64,000 bases of DNA from Closterium sp. Naga37s-1. Lineage: Eukaryota; Streptophyta; Zygnematophyceae; Desmidiales; Closteriaceae. Both the position numbers and the translations under genes were made by a program. Below are positions 35,101 through 47,100 of the stretch, in pieces (the stretch's first letter is position 1; the number at the start of each line of letters is the position of its first letter). The stretch covers positions 434,001 to 498,000 of the forward strand of contig CANJKZ010000423.1 in NCBI GenBank assembly GCA_947471745.1. Reading direction: 5' to 3'. Below the pieces are notes generated by a model. It searched no databases and was not told the origin of the DNA. It was given only the letters and a program-made list of their open reading frames with translations.

Positions 35101-38100
35101 AATGGTCTGCATTATCCGCCTCAGTCTCTTGGAGTCTCGGACCTGGTCGCATAGGGGAGAGAGGAGAGAGGGACGAGAGAGGAGAGTGATTAGGGTGGTT
35201 GGTGGGAGCTTAAAACCCACGGCAGAGCCCCTGGCTGGCAGTGCCCTGGTTGAGGGCATTCCCCAGCGACAGAATGGTCTGCATTATCCGCCTCAGTCTC
35301 TTGGAGTCTCGGACCTGGTCGCATAGGGGAGAGAGGAGAGAGGGACGAGAGAGGAGAGTGATTAGGGTGGTTGGTGGGAGCTGAAAACCCACGGCAGAGC
35401 CCCTGGCTGGCAGTGCCCTGGTTGAGGGCATTCCCCAACGACAGAATGGTCTGCATTATCCGCCTCAGTCTCTTGGAGTCTCGGACCTGGTCGCATAGGG
35501 GAGAGAGGAGAGAGGGACGAGAGAGGAGAGTGATTAGGGTGGTTGGTGGGAGCTTAAAACCCACGGCAGAGCCCCTGGCTGGCAGTGCCCTGGTTGAGGG
35601 CATTCCCCAGCGACAGAATGGTCTGCATTATCCGCCTCAGTCTCTTGGAGTCTCGGACCTGGTCGCATAGGGGAGAGAGGAGAGAGGGACGAGAGAGGAG
35701 AGTGATTAGGGTGGTTGGTGGGAGCTTAAAACCCACGGCAGAGCCCCTGGCTGGCAGTGCCCTGGTTGAGGGCATTCCCCAGCGACAGAATGGTCTGCAT
35801 TATCCGCCTCAGTCTCTTGGAGTCTCGGACCTGGTCGCATAGGGGAGAGAGGAGAGAGGGACGAGAGAGGAGAGTGATTAGGGTGGTTGGTGGGAGCTTA
35901 AAACCCACGGCAGAGCCCCTGGCTGGCAGTGCCCTGGTTGAGGGCATTCCCCAGCGACAGAATGGTCTGCATTATCCGCCTCAGTTTCTTGGAGTCTCGG
36001 ACCTGGTCGCATAGGGGAGAGAGGAGAGAGGGACGAGAGAGGAGAGTGATTAGGGTGGTTGGTGGGAGCTTAAAACCCACGGCAGAGCCCCTGGCTGGCA
36101 GTGCCCTGGTTGAGGGCATTCCCCAGCGACAGAATGGTCTGCATTATCCGCCTCAGTCTCTTGGAGTCTCGGACCTGGTCGCATAGGGGAGAGAGGAGAG
36201 AGGGACGAGAGAGGAGAGTGATTAGGGTGGTTGGTGGGAGCTTAAAACCCACGGCAGAGCCCCTGGCTGGCAGTGCCCTGGTTGAGGGCATTCCCCAACG
36301 ACAGAATGGTCTGCATTATCCGCCTCAGTCTCTTGGAGTCTCGGACCTGGTCGCATAGGGGAGAGAGGAGAGAGGGACGAGAGAGGAGAGTGATTAGGGT
36401 GGTTGGTGGGAGCTTAAAACCCACGGCAGAGCCCCTGGCTGGCAGTGCCCTGGTTGAGGGCATTCCCCAGCGACAGAATGGTCTGCATTATCCGCCTCAG
36501 TCTCTTGGAGTCTCGGACCTGGTCGCATAGGGGAGAGAGGAGAGAGGGACGAGAGAGGAGAGTGATTAGGGTGGTTGGTGGGAGCTTAAAACCCACGGCA
36601 GAGCCCCTGGCTGGCAGTGCCCTGGTTGAGGGCATTCCCCAGCGACAGAATGGTCTGCATTATCCGCCTCAGTCTCTTGGAGTCTCGGACCTGGTCGCAT
36701 AGGGGAGAGAGGAGAGAGGGACGAGAGAGGAGAGTGATTAGGGTGGTTGGTGGGAGCTTAAAACCCACGGCAGAGCCCCTGGCTGGCAGTGCCCTGGTTG
36801 AGGGCATTCCCCAGCGACAGAATGGTCTGCATTATCCGCCTCAGTCTCTTGGAGTCTCGGACCTGGTCGCATAGGGGAGAGAGGAGAGAGGGACGAGAGA
36901 GGAGAGTGATTAGGGTGGTTGGTGGGAGCTTAAAACCCACGGCAGAGCCCCTGGCTGGCAGTGCCCTGGTTGAGGGCATTCCCCAGCGACAGAATGGTCT
37001 GCATTATCCGCCTCAGTCTCTTGGAGTCTCGGACCTGGTCGCATAGGGGAGAGAGGAGAGAGGGACGAGAGAGGAGAGTGATTAGGGTGGTTGGTGGGAG
37101 CTTAAAACCCACGGCAGAGCCCCTGGCTGGCAGTGCCCTGGTTGAGGGCATTCCCCAGCGACAGAATGGTCTGCATTATCCGCCTCAGTCTCTTGGGGTC
37201 TCGGACCTGGTCGCATAGGGGAGAGAGGAGAGAGGGACGAGAGAGGAGAGTGATTAGGGTGGTTGGTGGGAGCTTAAAACCCACGGCAGAGCCCCTGGCT
37301 GGCAGTGCCCTGGTTGAGGGCATTCCCCAGCGACAGAATGGTCTGCATTATCCGCCTCAGTCTCTTGGAGTCTCGGACCTGGTCGCATAGGGGAGAGAGG
37401 AGAGAGGGACGAGAGAGGAGAGTGATTAGGGTGGTTGGTGGGAGCTTAAAACCCACGGCAGAGCCCCTGGCTGGCAGTGCCCTGGTTGAGGGCATTCCCC
37501 AGCGACAGAATGGTCTGCATTATCCGCCTCAGTCTCTTGGAGTCTCGGACCTGGTCGCATAGGGGAGAGAGGAGAGAGGGACGAGAGAGGAGAGTGACTA
37601 GGGTGGTTGGTGGGAGCTTAAAACCCACGGCAGAGCCCCTGGCTGGCAGTGCCCTGGTTGAGGGCATTCCCCAGCGACAGAATGGTCTGCATTATCCGCC
37701 TCAGTCTCTTGGAGTCTCGGACCTGGTCGCATAGGGGAGAGAGGAGAGAGGGACGAGAGAGGAGAGTGATTAGGGTGGTTGGTGGGAGCTTAAAACCCAC
37801 GGCAGAGCCCCTGGCTGGCAGTGCCCTGGTTGAGGGCATTCCCCAGCGACAGAATGGTCTGCATTATCCGCCTCAGTCTCTTGGAGTCTCGGACCTGGTC
37901 GCATAGGGGAGAGAGGAGAGAGGGACGAGAGAGGAGAGTGATTAGGGTGGTTGGTGGGAGCTTAAAACCCACGGCAGAGCCCCTGGCTGGCAGTGCCCTG
38001 GTTGAGGGCATTCCCCAGCGACAGAATGGTCTGCATTATCCGCCTCAGTTTCTTGGAGTCTCGGACCTGGTCGCATAGGGGAGAGAGGAGAGAGGGACGA

Positions 38101-41100
38101 GAGAGGAGAGTGATTAGGGTGGTTGGTGGGAGCTTAAAACCCACGGCAGAGCCCCTGGCTGGCAGTGCCCTGGTTGAGGGCATTCCCCAGCGACAGAATG
38201 GTCTGCATTATCCGCCTCAGTCTCTTGGAGTCTCGGACCTGGTCGCATAGGGGAGAGAGGAGAGAGGGACGAGAGAGGAGAGTGATTAGGGTGGTTGGTG
38301 GGAGCTTAAAACCCACGGCAGAGCCCCTGGCTGGCAGTGCCCTGGTTGAGGGCATTCCCCAGCGACAGAATGGTCTGCATTATCCGCCTCAGTCTCTTGG
38401 AGTCTCGGACCTGGTCGCATAGGGGAGAGAGGAGAGAGGGACGAGAGAGGAGAGTGATTAGGGTGGTTGGTGGGAGCTTAAAACCCACGGCAGAGCCCCT
38501 GGCTGGCAGTGCCCTGGTTGAGGGCATTCCCCAGCGACAGAATGGTCTGCATTATCCGCCTCAGTCTCTTGGAGTCTCGGACCTGGTCGCATAGGGGAGA
38601 GAGGAGAGAGGGACGAGAGAGGAGAGTGATTAGGGTGGTTGGTGGGAGCTTAAAACCCACGGCAGAGCCCCTGGCTGGCAGTGCCCTGGTTGAGGGCATT
38701 CCCCAGCGACAGAATGGTCTGCATTATCCGCCTCAGTCTCTTGGAGTCTCGGACCTGGTCGCATAGGGGAGAGAGGAGAGAGGGACGAGAGAGGAGAGTG
38801 ATTAGGGTGGTTGGTGGGAGCTTAAAACCCACGGCAGAGCCCCTGGCTGGCAGTGCCCTGGTTGAGGGCATTCCCCAGCGACAGAATGGTCTGCATTATC
38901 CGCCTCAGTCTCTTGGAGTCTCGGACCTGGTCGCATAGGGGAGAGAGGAGAGAGGGACGAGAGAGGAGAGTGATTAGGGTGGTTGGTGGGAGCTTAAAAC
39001 CCACGGCAGAGCCCCTGGCTGGCAGTGCCCTGGTTGAGGGCATTCCCCAGCGACAGAATGGTCTGCATTATCCGCCTCAGTCTCTTGGAGTCTCGGACCT
39101 GGTCGCATAGGGGAGAGAGGAGAGAGGGACGAGAGAGGAGAGTGATTAGGGTGGTTGGTGGGAGCTTAAAACCCACGGCAGAGCCCCTGGCTGGCAGTGC
39201 CCTGGTTGAGGGCATTCCCCAGCGACAGAATGGTCTGCATTATCCGCCTCAGTCTCTTGGAGTCTCGGACCTGGTCGCATAGGGGAGAGAGGAGAGAGGG
39301 ACGAGAGAGGAGAGTGATTAGGGTGGTTGGTGGGAGCTTAAAACCCACGGCAGAGCCCCTGGCTGGCAGTGCCCTGGTTGAGGGCATTCCCCAGCGACAG
39401 AATGGTCTGCATTATCCGCCTCAGTTTCTTGGAGTCTCGGACCTGGTCGCATAGGGGAGAGAGGAGAGAGGGACGAGAGAGGAGAGTGATTAGGGTGGTT
39501 GGTGGGAGCTTAAAACCCACGGCAGAGCCCCTGGCTGGCAGTGCCCTGGTTGAGGGCATTCCCCAGCGACAGAATGGTCTGCATTATCCGCCTCAGTCTC
39601 TTGGAGTCTCGGACCTGGTCGCATAGGGGAGAGAGGAGAGAGGGACGAGAGAGGAGAGTGATTAGGGTGGTTGGTGGGAGCTTAAAACCCACGGCAGAGC
39701 CCCTGGCTGGCAGTGCCCTGGTTGAGGGCATTCCCCAGCGACAGAATGGTCTGCATTATCCGCCTCAGTCTCTTGGAGTCTCGGACCTGGTCGCATAGGG
39801 GAGAGAGGAGAGAGGGACGAGAGAGGAGAGTGATTAGGGTGGTTGGTGGGAGCTTAAAACCCACGGCAGAGCCCCTGGCTGGCAGTGCCCTGGTTGAGGG
39901 CATTCCCCAGCGACAGAATGGTCTGCATTATCCGCCTCAGTCTCTTGGAGTCTCGGACCTGGTCGCATAGGGGAGAGAGGAGAGAGGGACGAGAGAGGAG
40001 AGTGATTAGGGTGGTTGGTGGGGGCTTAAAACCCACGGCAGAGCCCCTGGCTGGCAGTGCCCTGGTTGAGGGCATTCCCCAGCGACAGAATGGTCTGCAT
40101 TATCCGCCTCAGTCTCTTGGAGTCTCGGACCTGGTCGCATAGGGGAGAGAGGAGAGAGGGACGAGAGAGGAGAGTGATTAGGGTGGTTGGTGGGAGCTTA
40201 AAACCCACGGCAGAGCCCCTGGCTGGCAGTGCCCTGGTTGAGGGCATTCCCCAGCGACAGAATGGTCTGCATTATCCGCCTCAGTCTCTTGGAGTCTCGG
40301 ACCTGGTCGCATAGGGGAGAGAGGAGAGAGGGACGAGAGAGGAGAGTGATTAGGGTGGTTGGTGGGAGCTTAAAACCCACGGCAGAGCCCCTGGCTGGCA
40401 GTGCCCTGGTTGAGGGCATTCCCCAGCGACAGAATGGTCTGCATTATCCGCCTCAGTCTCTTGGAGTCTCGGACCTGGTCGCATAGGGGAGAGAGGAGAG
40501 AGGGACGAGAGAGGAGAGTGATTAGGGTGGTTGGTGGGAGCTTAAAACCCACGGCAGAGCCCCTGGCTGGCAGTGCCCTGGTTGAGGGCATTCCCCAGCG
40601 ACAGAATGGTCTGCATTATCCGCCTCAGTTTCTTGGAGTCTCGGACCTGGTCGCATAGGGGAGAGAGGAGAGAGGGACGAGAGAGGAGAGTGATTAGGGT
40701 GGTTGGTGGGAGCTTAAAACCCACGGCAGAGCCCCTGGCTGGCAGTGCCCTGGTTGAGGGCATTCCCCAGCGACAGAATGGTCTGCATTATCCGCCTCAG
40801 TCTCTTGGAGTCTCGGACCTGGTCGCATAGGGGAGAGAGGAGAGAGGGACGAGAGAGGAGAGTGATTAGGGTGGTTGGTGGGAGCTTAAAACCCACGGCA
40901 GAGCCCCTGGCTGGCAGTGCCCTGGTTGAGGGCATTCCCCAGCGACAGAATGGTCTGCATTATCCGCCTCAGTCTCTTGGAGTCTCGGACCTGGTCGCAT
41001 AGGGGAGAGAGGAGAGAGGGACGAGAGAGGAGAGTGATTAGGGTGGTTGGTGGGAGCTTAAAACCCACGGCAGAGCCCCTGGCTGGCAGTGCCCTGGTTG

Positions 41101-44100
41101 AGGGCATTCCCCAGCGACAGAATGGTCTGCATTATCCGCCTCAGTCTCTTGGAGTCTCGGACCTGGTCGCATAGGGGAGAGAGGAGAGAGGGACGAGAGA
41201 GGAGAGTGATTAGGGTGGTTGGTGGGAGCTTAAAACCCACGGCAGAGCCCCTGGCTGGCAGTGCCCTGGTTGAGGGCATTCCCCAGCGACAGAATGGTCT
41301 GCATTATCCGCCTCAGTCTCTTGGAGTCTCGGACCTGGTCGCATAGGGGAGAGAGGAGAGAGGGACGAGAGAGGAGAGTGATTAGGGTGGTTGGTGGGAG
41401 CTTAAAACCCACGGCAGAGCCCCTGGCTGGCAGTGCCCTGGTTGAGGGCATTCCCCAGCGACAGAATGGTCTGCATTATCCGCCTCAGTCTCTTGGAGTC
41501 TCGGACCTGGTCGCATAGGGGAGAGAGGAGAGAGGGACGAGAGAGGAGAGTGATTAGGGTGGTTGGTGGGAGCTTAAAACCCACGGCAGAGCCCCTGGCT
41601 GGCAGTGCCCTGGTTGAGGGCATTCCCCAGCGACAGAATGGTCTGCATTATCCGCCTCAGTCTCTTGGAGTCTCGGACCTGGTCGCATAGGGGAGAGAGG
41701 AGAGAGGGACGAGAGAGGAGAGTGATTAGGGTGGTTGGTGGGAGCTTAAAACCCACGGCAGAGCCCCTGGCTGGCAGTGCCCTGGTTGAGGGCATTCCCC
41801 AGCGACAGAATGGTCTGCATTATCCGCCTCAGTCTCTTGGAGTCTCGGACCTGGTCGCATAGGGGAGAGAGGAGAGAGGGACGAGAGAGGAGAGTGATTA
41901 GGGTGGTTGGTGGGAGCTTAAAACCCACGGCAGAGCCCCTGGCTGGCAGTGCCCTGGTTGAGGGCATTCCCCAGCGACAGAATGGTCTGCATTATCCGCC
42001 TCAGTTTCTTGGAGTCTCGGACCTGGTCGCATAGGGGAGAGAGGAGAGAGGGACGAGAGAGGAGAGTGATTAGGGTGGTTGGTGGGAGCTTAAAACCCAC
42101 GGCAGAGCCCCTGGCTGGCAGTGCCCTGGTTGAGGGCATTCCCCAGCGACAGAATGGTCTGCATTATCCGCCTCAGTCTCTTGGAGTCTCGGACCTGGTC
42201 GCATAGGGGAGAGAGGAGAGAGGGACGAGAGAGGAGAGTGATTAGGGTGGTTGGTGGGAGCTTAAAACCCACGGCAGAGCCCCTGGCTGGCAGTGCCCTG
42301 GTTGAGGGCATTCCCCAGCGACAGAATGGTCTGCATTATCCGCCTCAGTCTCTTGGAGTCTCGGACCTGGTCGCATAGGGGAGAGAGGAGAGAGGGACGA
42401 GAGAGGAGAGTGATTAGGGTGGTTGGTGGGAGCTTAAAACCCACGGCAGAGCCCCTGGCTGGCAGTGCCCTGGTTGAGGGCATTCCCCAGCGACAGAATG
42501 GTCTGCATTATCCGCCTCAGTCTCTTGGAGTCTCGGACCTGGTCGCATAGGGGAGAGAGGAGAGAGGGACGAGAGAGGAGAGTGATTAGGGTGGTTGGTG
42601 GGAGCTTAAAACCCACGGCAGAGCCCCTGGCTGGCAGTGCCCTGGTTGAGGGCATTCCCCAGCGACAGAATGGTCTGCATTATCCGCCTCAGTCTCTTGG
42701 AGTCTCGGACCTGGTCGCATAGGGGAGAGAGGAGAGAGGGACGAGAGAGGAGAGTGATTAGGGTGGTTGGTGGGAGCTTAAAACCCACGGCAGAGCCCCT
42801 GGCTGGCAGTGCCCTGGTTGAGGGCATTCCCCAGCGACAGAATGGTCTGCATTATCCGCCTCAGTCTCTTGGGGTCTCGGACCTGGTCGCATAGGGGAGA
42901 GAGGAGAGAGGGACGAGAGAGGAGAGTGATTAGGGTGGTTGGTGGGGGCTTAAAACCCACGGCAGAGCCCCTGGCTGGCAGTGCCCTGGTTGAGGGCATT
43001 CCCCAGCGACAGAATGGTCTGCATTATCCGCCTCAGTCTCTTGGAGTCTCGGACCTGGTCGCATAGGGGAGAGAGGAGAGAGGGACGAGAGAGGAGAGTG
43101 ATTAGGGTGGTTGGTGGGAGCTTAAAACCCACGGCAGAGCCCCTGGCTGGCAGTGCCCTGGTTGAGGGCATTCCCCAGCGACAGAATGGTCTGCATTATC
43201 CGCCTCAGTCTCTTGGAGTCTCGGACCTGGTCGCATAGGGGAGAGAGGAGAGAGGGACGAGAGAGGAGAGTGATTAGGGTGGTTGGTGGGAGCTTAAAAC
43301 CCACGGCAGAGCCCCTGGCTGGCAGTGCCCTGGTTGAGGGCATTCCCCAGCGACAGAATGGTCTGCATTATCCGCCTCAGTCTCTTGGAGTCTCGGACCT
43401 GGTCGCATAGGGGAGAGAGGAGAGAGGGACGAGAGAGGAGAGTGATTAGGGTGGTTGGTGGGAGCTTAAAACCCACGGCAGAGCCCCTGGCTGGCAGTGC
43501 CCTGGTTGAGGGCATTCCCCAGCGACAGAATGGTCTGCATTATCCGCCTCAGTCTCTTGGAGTCTCGGACCTGGTCGCATAGGGGAGAGAGGAGAGAGGG
43601 ACGAGAGAGGAGAGTGATTAGGGTGGTTGGTGGGAGCTTAAAACCCACGGCAGAGCCCCTGGCTGGCAGTGCCCTGGTTGAGGGCATTCCCCAGCGACAG
43701 AATGGTCTGCATTATCCGCCTCAGTCTCTTGGAGTCTCGGACCTGGTCGCATAGGGGAGAGAGGAGAGAGGGACGAGAGAGGAGAGTGATTAGGGTGGTT
43801 GGTGGGAGCTTAAAACCCACGGCAGAGCCCCTGGCTGGCAGTGCCCTGGTTGAGGGCATTCCCCAGCGACAGAATGGTCTGCATTATCCGCCTCAGTCTC
43901 TTGGAGTCTCGGACCTGGTCGCATAGGGGAGAGAGGAGAGAGGGACGAGAGAGGAGAGTGATTAGGGTGGTTGGTGGGAGCTTAAAACCCACGGCAGAGC
44001 CCCTGGCTGGCAGTGCCCTGGTTGAGGGCATTCCCCAGCGACAGAATGGTCTGCATTATCCGCCTCAGTCTCTTGGAGTCTCGGACCTGGTCGCATAGGG

Positions 44101-47100
44101 GAGAGAGGAGAGAGGGACGAGAGAGGAGAGTGATTAGGGTGGTTGGTGGGAGCTTAAAACCCACGGCAGAGCCCCTGGCTGGCAGTGCCCTGGTTGAGGG
44201 CATTCCCCAGCGACAGAATGGTCTGCATTATCCGCCTCAGTCTCTTGGAGTCTCGGACCTGGTCGCATAGGGGAGAGAGGAGAGAGGGACGAGAGAGGAG
44301 AGTGATTAGGGTGGTTGGTGGGAGCTTAAAACCCACGGCAGAGCCCCTGGCTGGCAGTGCCCTGGTTGAGGGCATTCCCCAGCGACAGAATGGTCTGCAT
44401 TATCCGCCTCAGTCTCTTGGAGTCTCGGACCTGGTCGCATAGGGGAGAGAGGAGAGAGGGACGAGAGAGGAGAGTGATTAGGGTGGTTGGTGGGAGCTTA
44501 AAACCCACGGCAGAGCCCCTGGCTGGCAGTGCCCTGGTTGAGTGCATTCCCGAGCGACAGAATGGTCTGCATGATGCGCCTCAGCCTCTTGGAATCGCGC
44601 ACCTGCTTGGAATGGGGACGAGTGGGGAGAGTGGTGGGAATGGTGGGTGAAAAGTTAAAGCCCACGGCAGAGCCCCTGGCAGGCAGTGCCCTGGTTGAGC
44701 GTGTTCCCGAGCGACAGAATGGTCTGCATTATACGCCTCGGCCTCTTGGAATCGCGCACCTGATGGCCATGAAAGGGGGGGAAGGGGAGGAATGGGCAGA
44801 GGAGAGGAGATGAGGAAGAGAGGAGGAGAGAGAGATGAGGGGAGGCGAGGAAAGAGAGGGAAGCTGGGGAAGAAGGGCAAGAGGGGGAAGAGGCGGCGGG
44901 AAGACGCGTACCTCATCTCCTTGTAGTCACACTCACCTCCTGACAGTCTCGTTACACACTCACCTCCTTGCAGTCACACTCACTTGTCTCCATATAAAGT
45001 CACACTCACATTCATATACAGCCACACTCACCTCCTTACAGTCACACTCACCTCCTTACACGCATTATGCACGAGATCCAGATTGCGTTGCACGTCCTTG
45101 ACCTGCAGGTGGGTAGGTAGGTAGGTAGGTAGGTAGGTAGGTAGGTAGGGGGGGGTACATTGGATTGGAATCCACGAGTGATGAGGCAGTTCGGGGGTGC
45201 ACTGTTTTTAGTCGACTCAAAAATGGAATCCCGGGGTGCACTGTTTTTAGTCGACTCAAAAATGGAATCCTGGGGTGCACTGTTTTTAGTCGACTCAAAA
45301 ATGGAATCCCGGGGTGCACTGTTTTTAGTCGACTAAAAAATGGAATCCCGGGGTGTACTGTTTTTAGTCGACTCGATGATTGCGTTGCACGTCCTTGACC
45401 TGCAGGTGGGTAGGTAGGTAGGGGGGGGGTACATTGGATTGGAATCCACGAGTGATTTGAATCGATCCTTTGAAACTTCTCTCTCAAGTGTCTCATAGAT
45501 TGCGCTGCACGTCCTTGACCTGCAGGTGGGTGGGGGTTACACGGGAATCCACGAGTGATGTGAATCAATCATTTGAAACTTCTCTCAAGTGCCTCAAAGA
45601 GGCGACTTTTGAGTCGACTCAAAAGATTGTGTTGCACGTCCTTGACCTGCAGGTGGGTGGGGGGTACATAGGATGGGAATCCACGAGTGATGAAGCGATT
45701 TGGTGGGTCATATTGGAATCCGCAGGTGTATTTGATTTGAGTCAATCTTTTGAAACTTCTCTCGTGTGCCTCAAAACTTGCGTTGCACATCCTTGATTGA
45801 CCTGCAGGTGGGGTGGGTGGGGGGTGTATTCTAAAATCATTAATGGCATGGCATGGCCCTCACCTGCTGGTCATACGAAAGCTTATACTCAAAGATCTGC
45901 AGCTTGGCCTGGCCCGATACACAACTGGCCACCCGCATGGCATGGCATGACATGACATGGCATGGCATGGCATGGCATGGCATGGCATGGCATGGTGTGG
46001 CATGGCATGGCATGGCATGGCGTGGCCCTCCCCTCACCTGCTGGTCGTACGACAGCTTGAACTCGACGATCTGCAGCTTGGCTTTGATGCGCATTTGCTC
46101 GCACAAGCATGGACCTCCCTCACCTGCTGGCCTCACCACAAAAGCTCCAACTTTGAAAGCGGTGATCCGAATGGCATGGCCTTCACCTGCTGGTCGTACG
46201 ACAACTAAAACTCAAAGATCCTCAGCTTCGCTTCGATACACAACTTGAACTCATACCACAACTTGAACTCATACCACAACTTGAACTCATACCACAACTT
46301 GAACTCATACCACAACTTGAACTCAAACCACAACTTGAACTCAAAGATCCGCAGCTTGGTTGGATAAACTCGCTCGCACCCGCATGACCTTCACCTGCTG
46401 ATCGAACTGGCCACATACATGCCATAGCCCTCACCTGCTGGTCGTACGACAGCTTGAACTCAAAGATCTTCAGTTTGGCTTCGATACGCGGCGCTCGCAG
46501 CATCTCGAGAAAGAATTGCTCGCACTTGCCCAGCTTCTCCGGGGGCATGCCACAGCCCTGTGAGGCGAGATGAGGAGAGGAGAGCATGGGGGGAATTGGA
46601 GGGGATAAAGGGAAGGGGTGGATAGAAAGCAGTCCCAATGGAATGAGGAAGAACTGCTCGCACTTGCCCAGCTTCTCTGGAGGCATGTCACAGCCCTGTG
46701 AGGCGAGGAGAGGATGGGACGGGATAATAGAGGGTCAAGGGAAGGGAAGCAGGGGGGAAGGAGAGGAATTACAACGCTCTCAGCATCTCCAGGAAGAACT
46801 GCTCGCACTTGCCCAGCTTCTCCGGAGGCATGCCACAGCCCTGGGAGGCGAGGAGAGGACAAGAAGGATTGGACAGGAGGGCATAAAAGAAGGTGAAGGG
46901 AAGGGGAGAGAGAAAGGAGAGGCAGATTAAGGAACACGCAGCATCTCCAGGAAGAATTGCTCGCACTTGCCCAGCTTCTCCGGAGGCATGCCACAGCCCT
47001 GGGAGGCAAGGATGGGAGGAATAGCACAGGGGATAGGAGGGCACAATGGGAAGGGGAGACAGGAACGGGAGAGAGCCATGCCCTCATGCCCTCATGCCCC

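Noticed and set aside
34971-44770. 172-bp array as a centromeric satellite
   Set aside because: The unit is half an FH2 exon plus intron and lies inside one gene; the length similarity to alpha satellite is not evidence.
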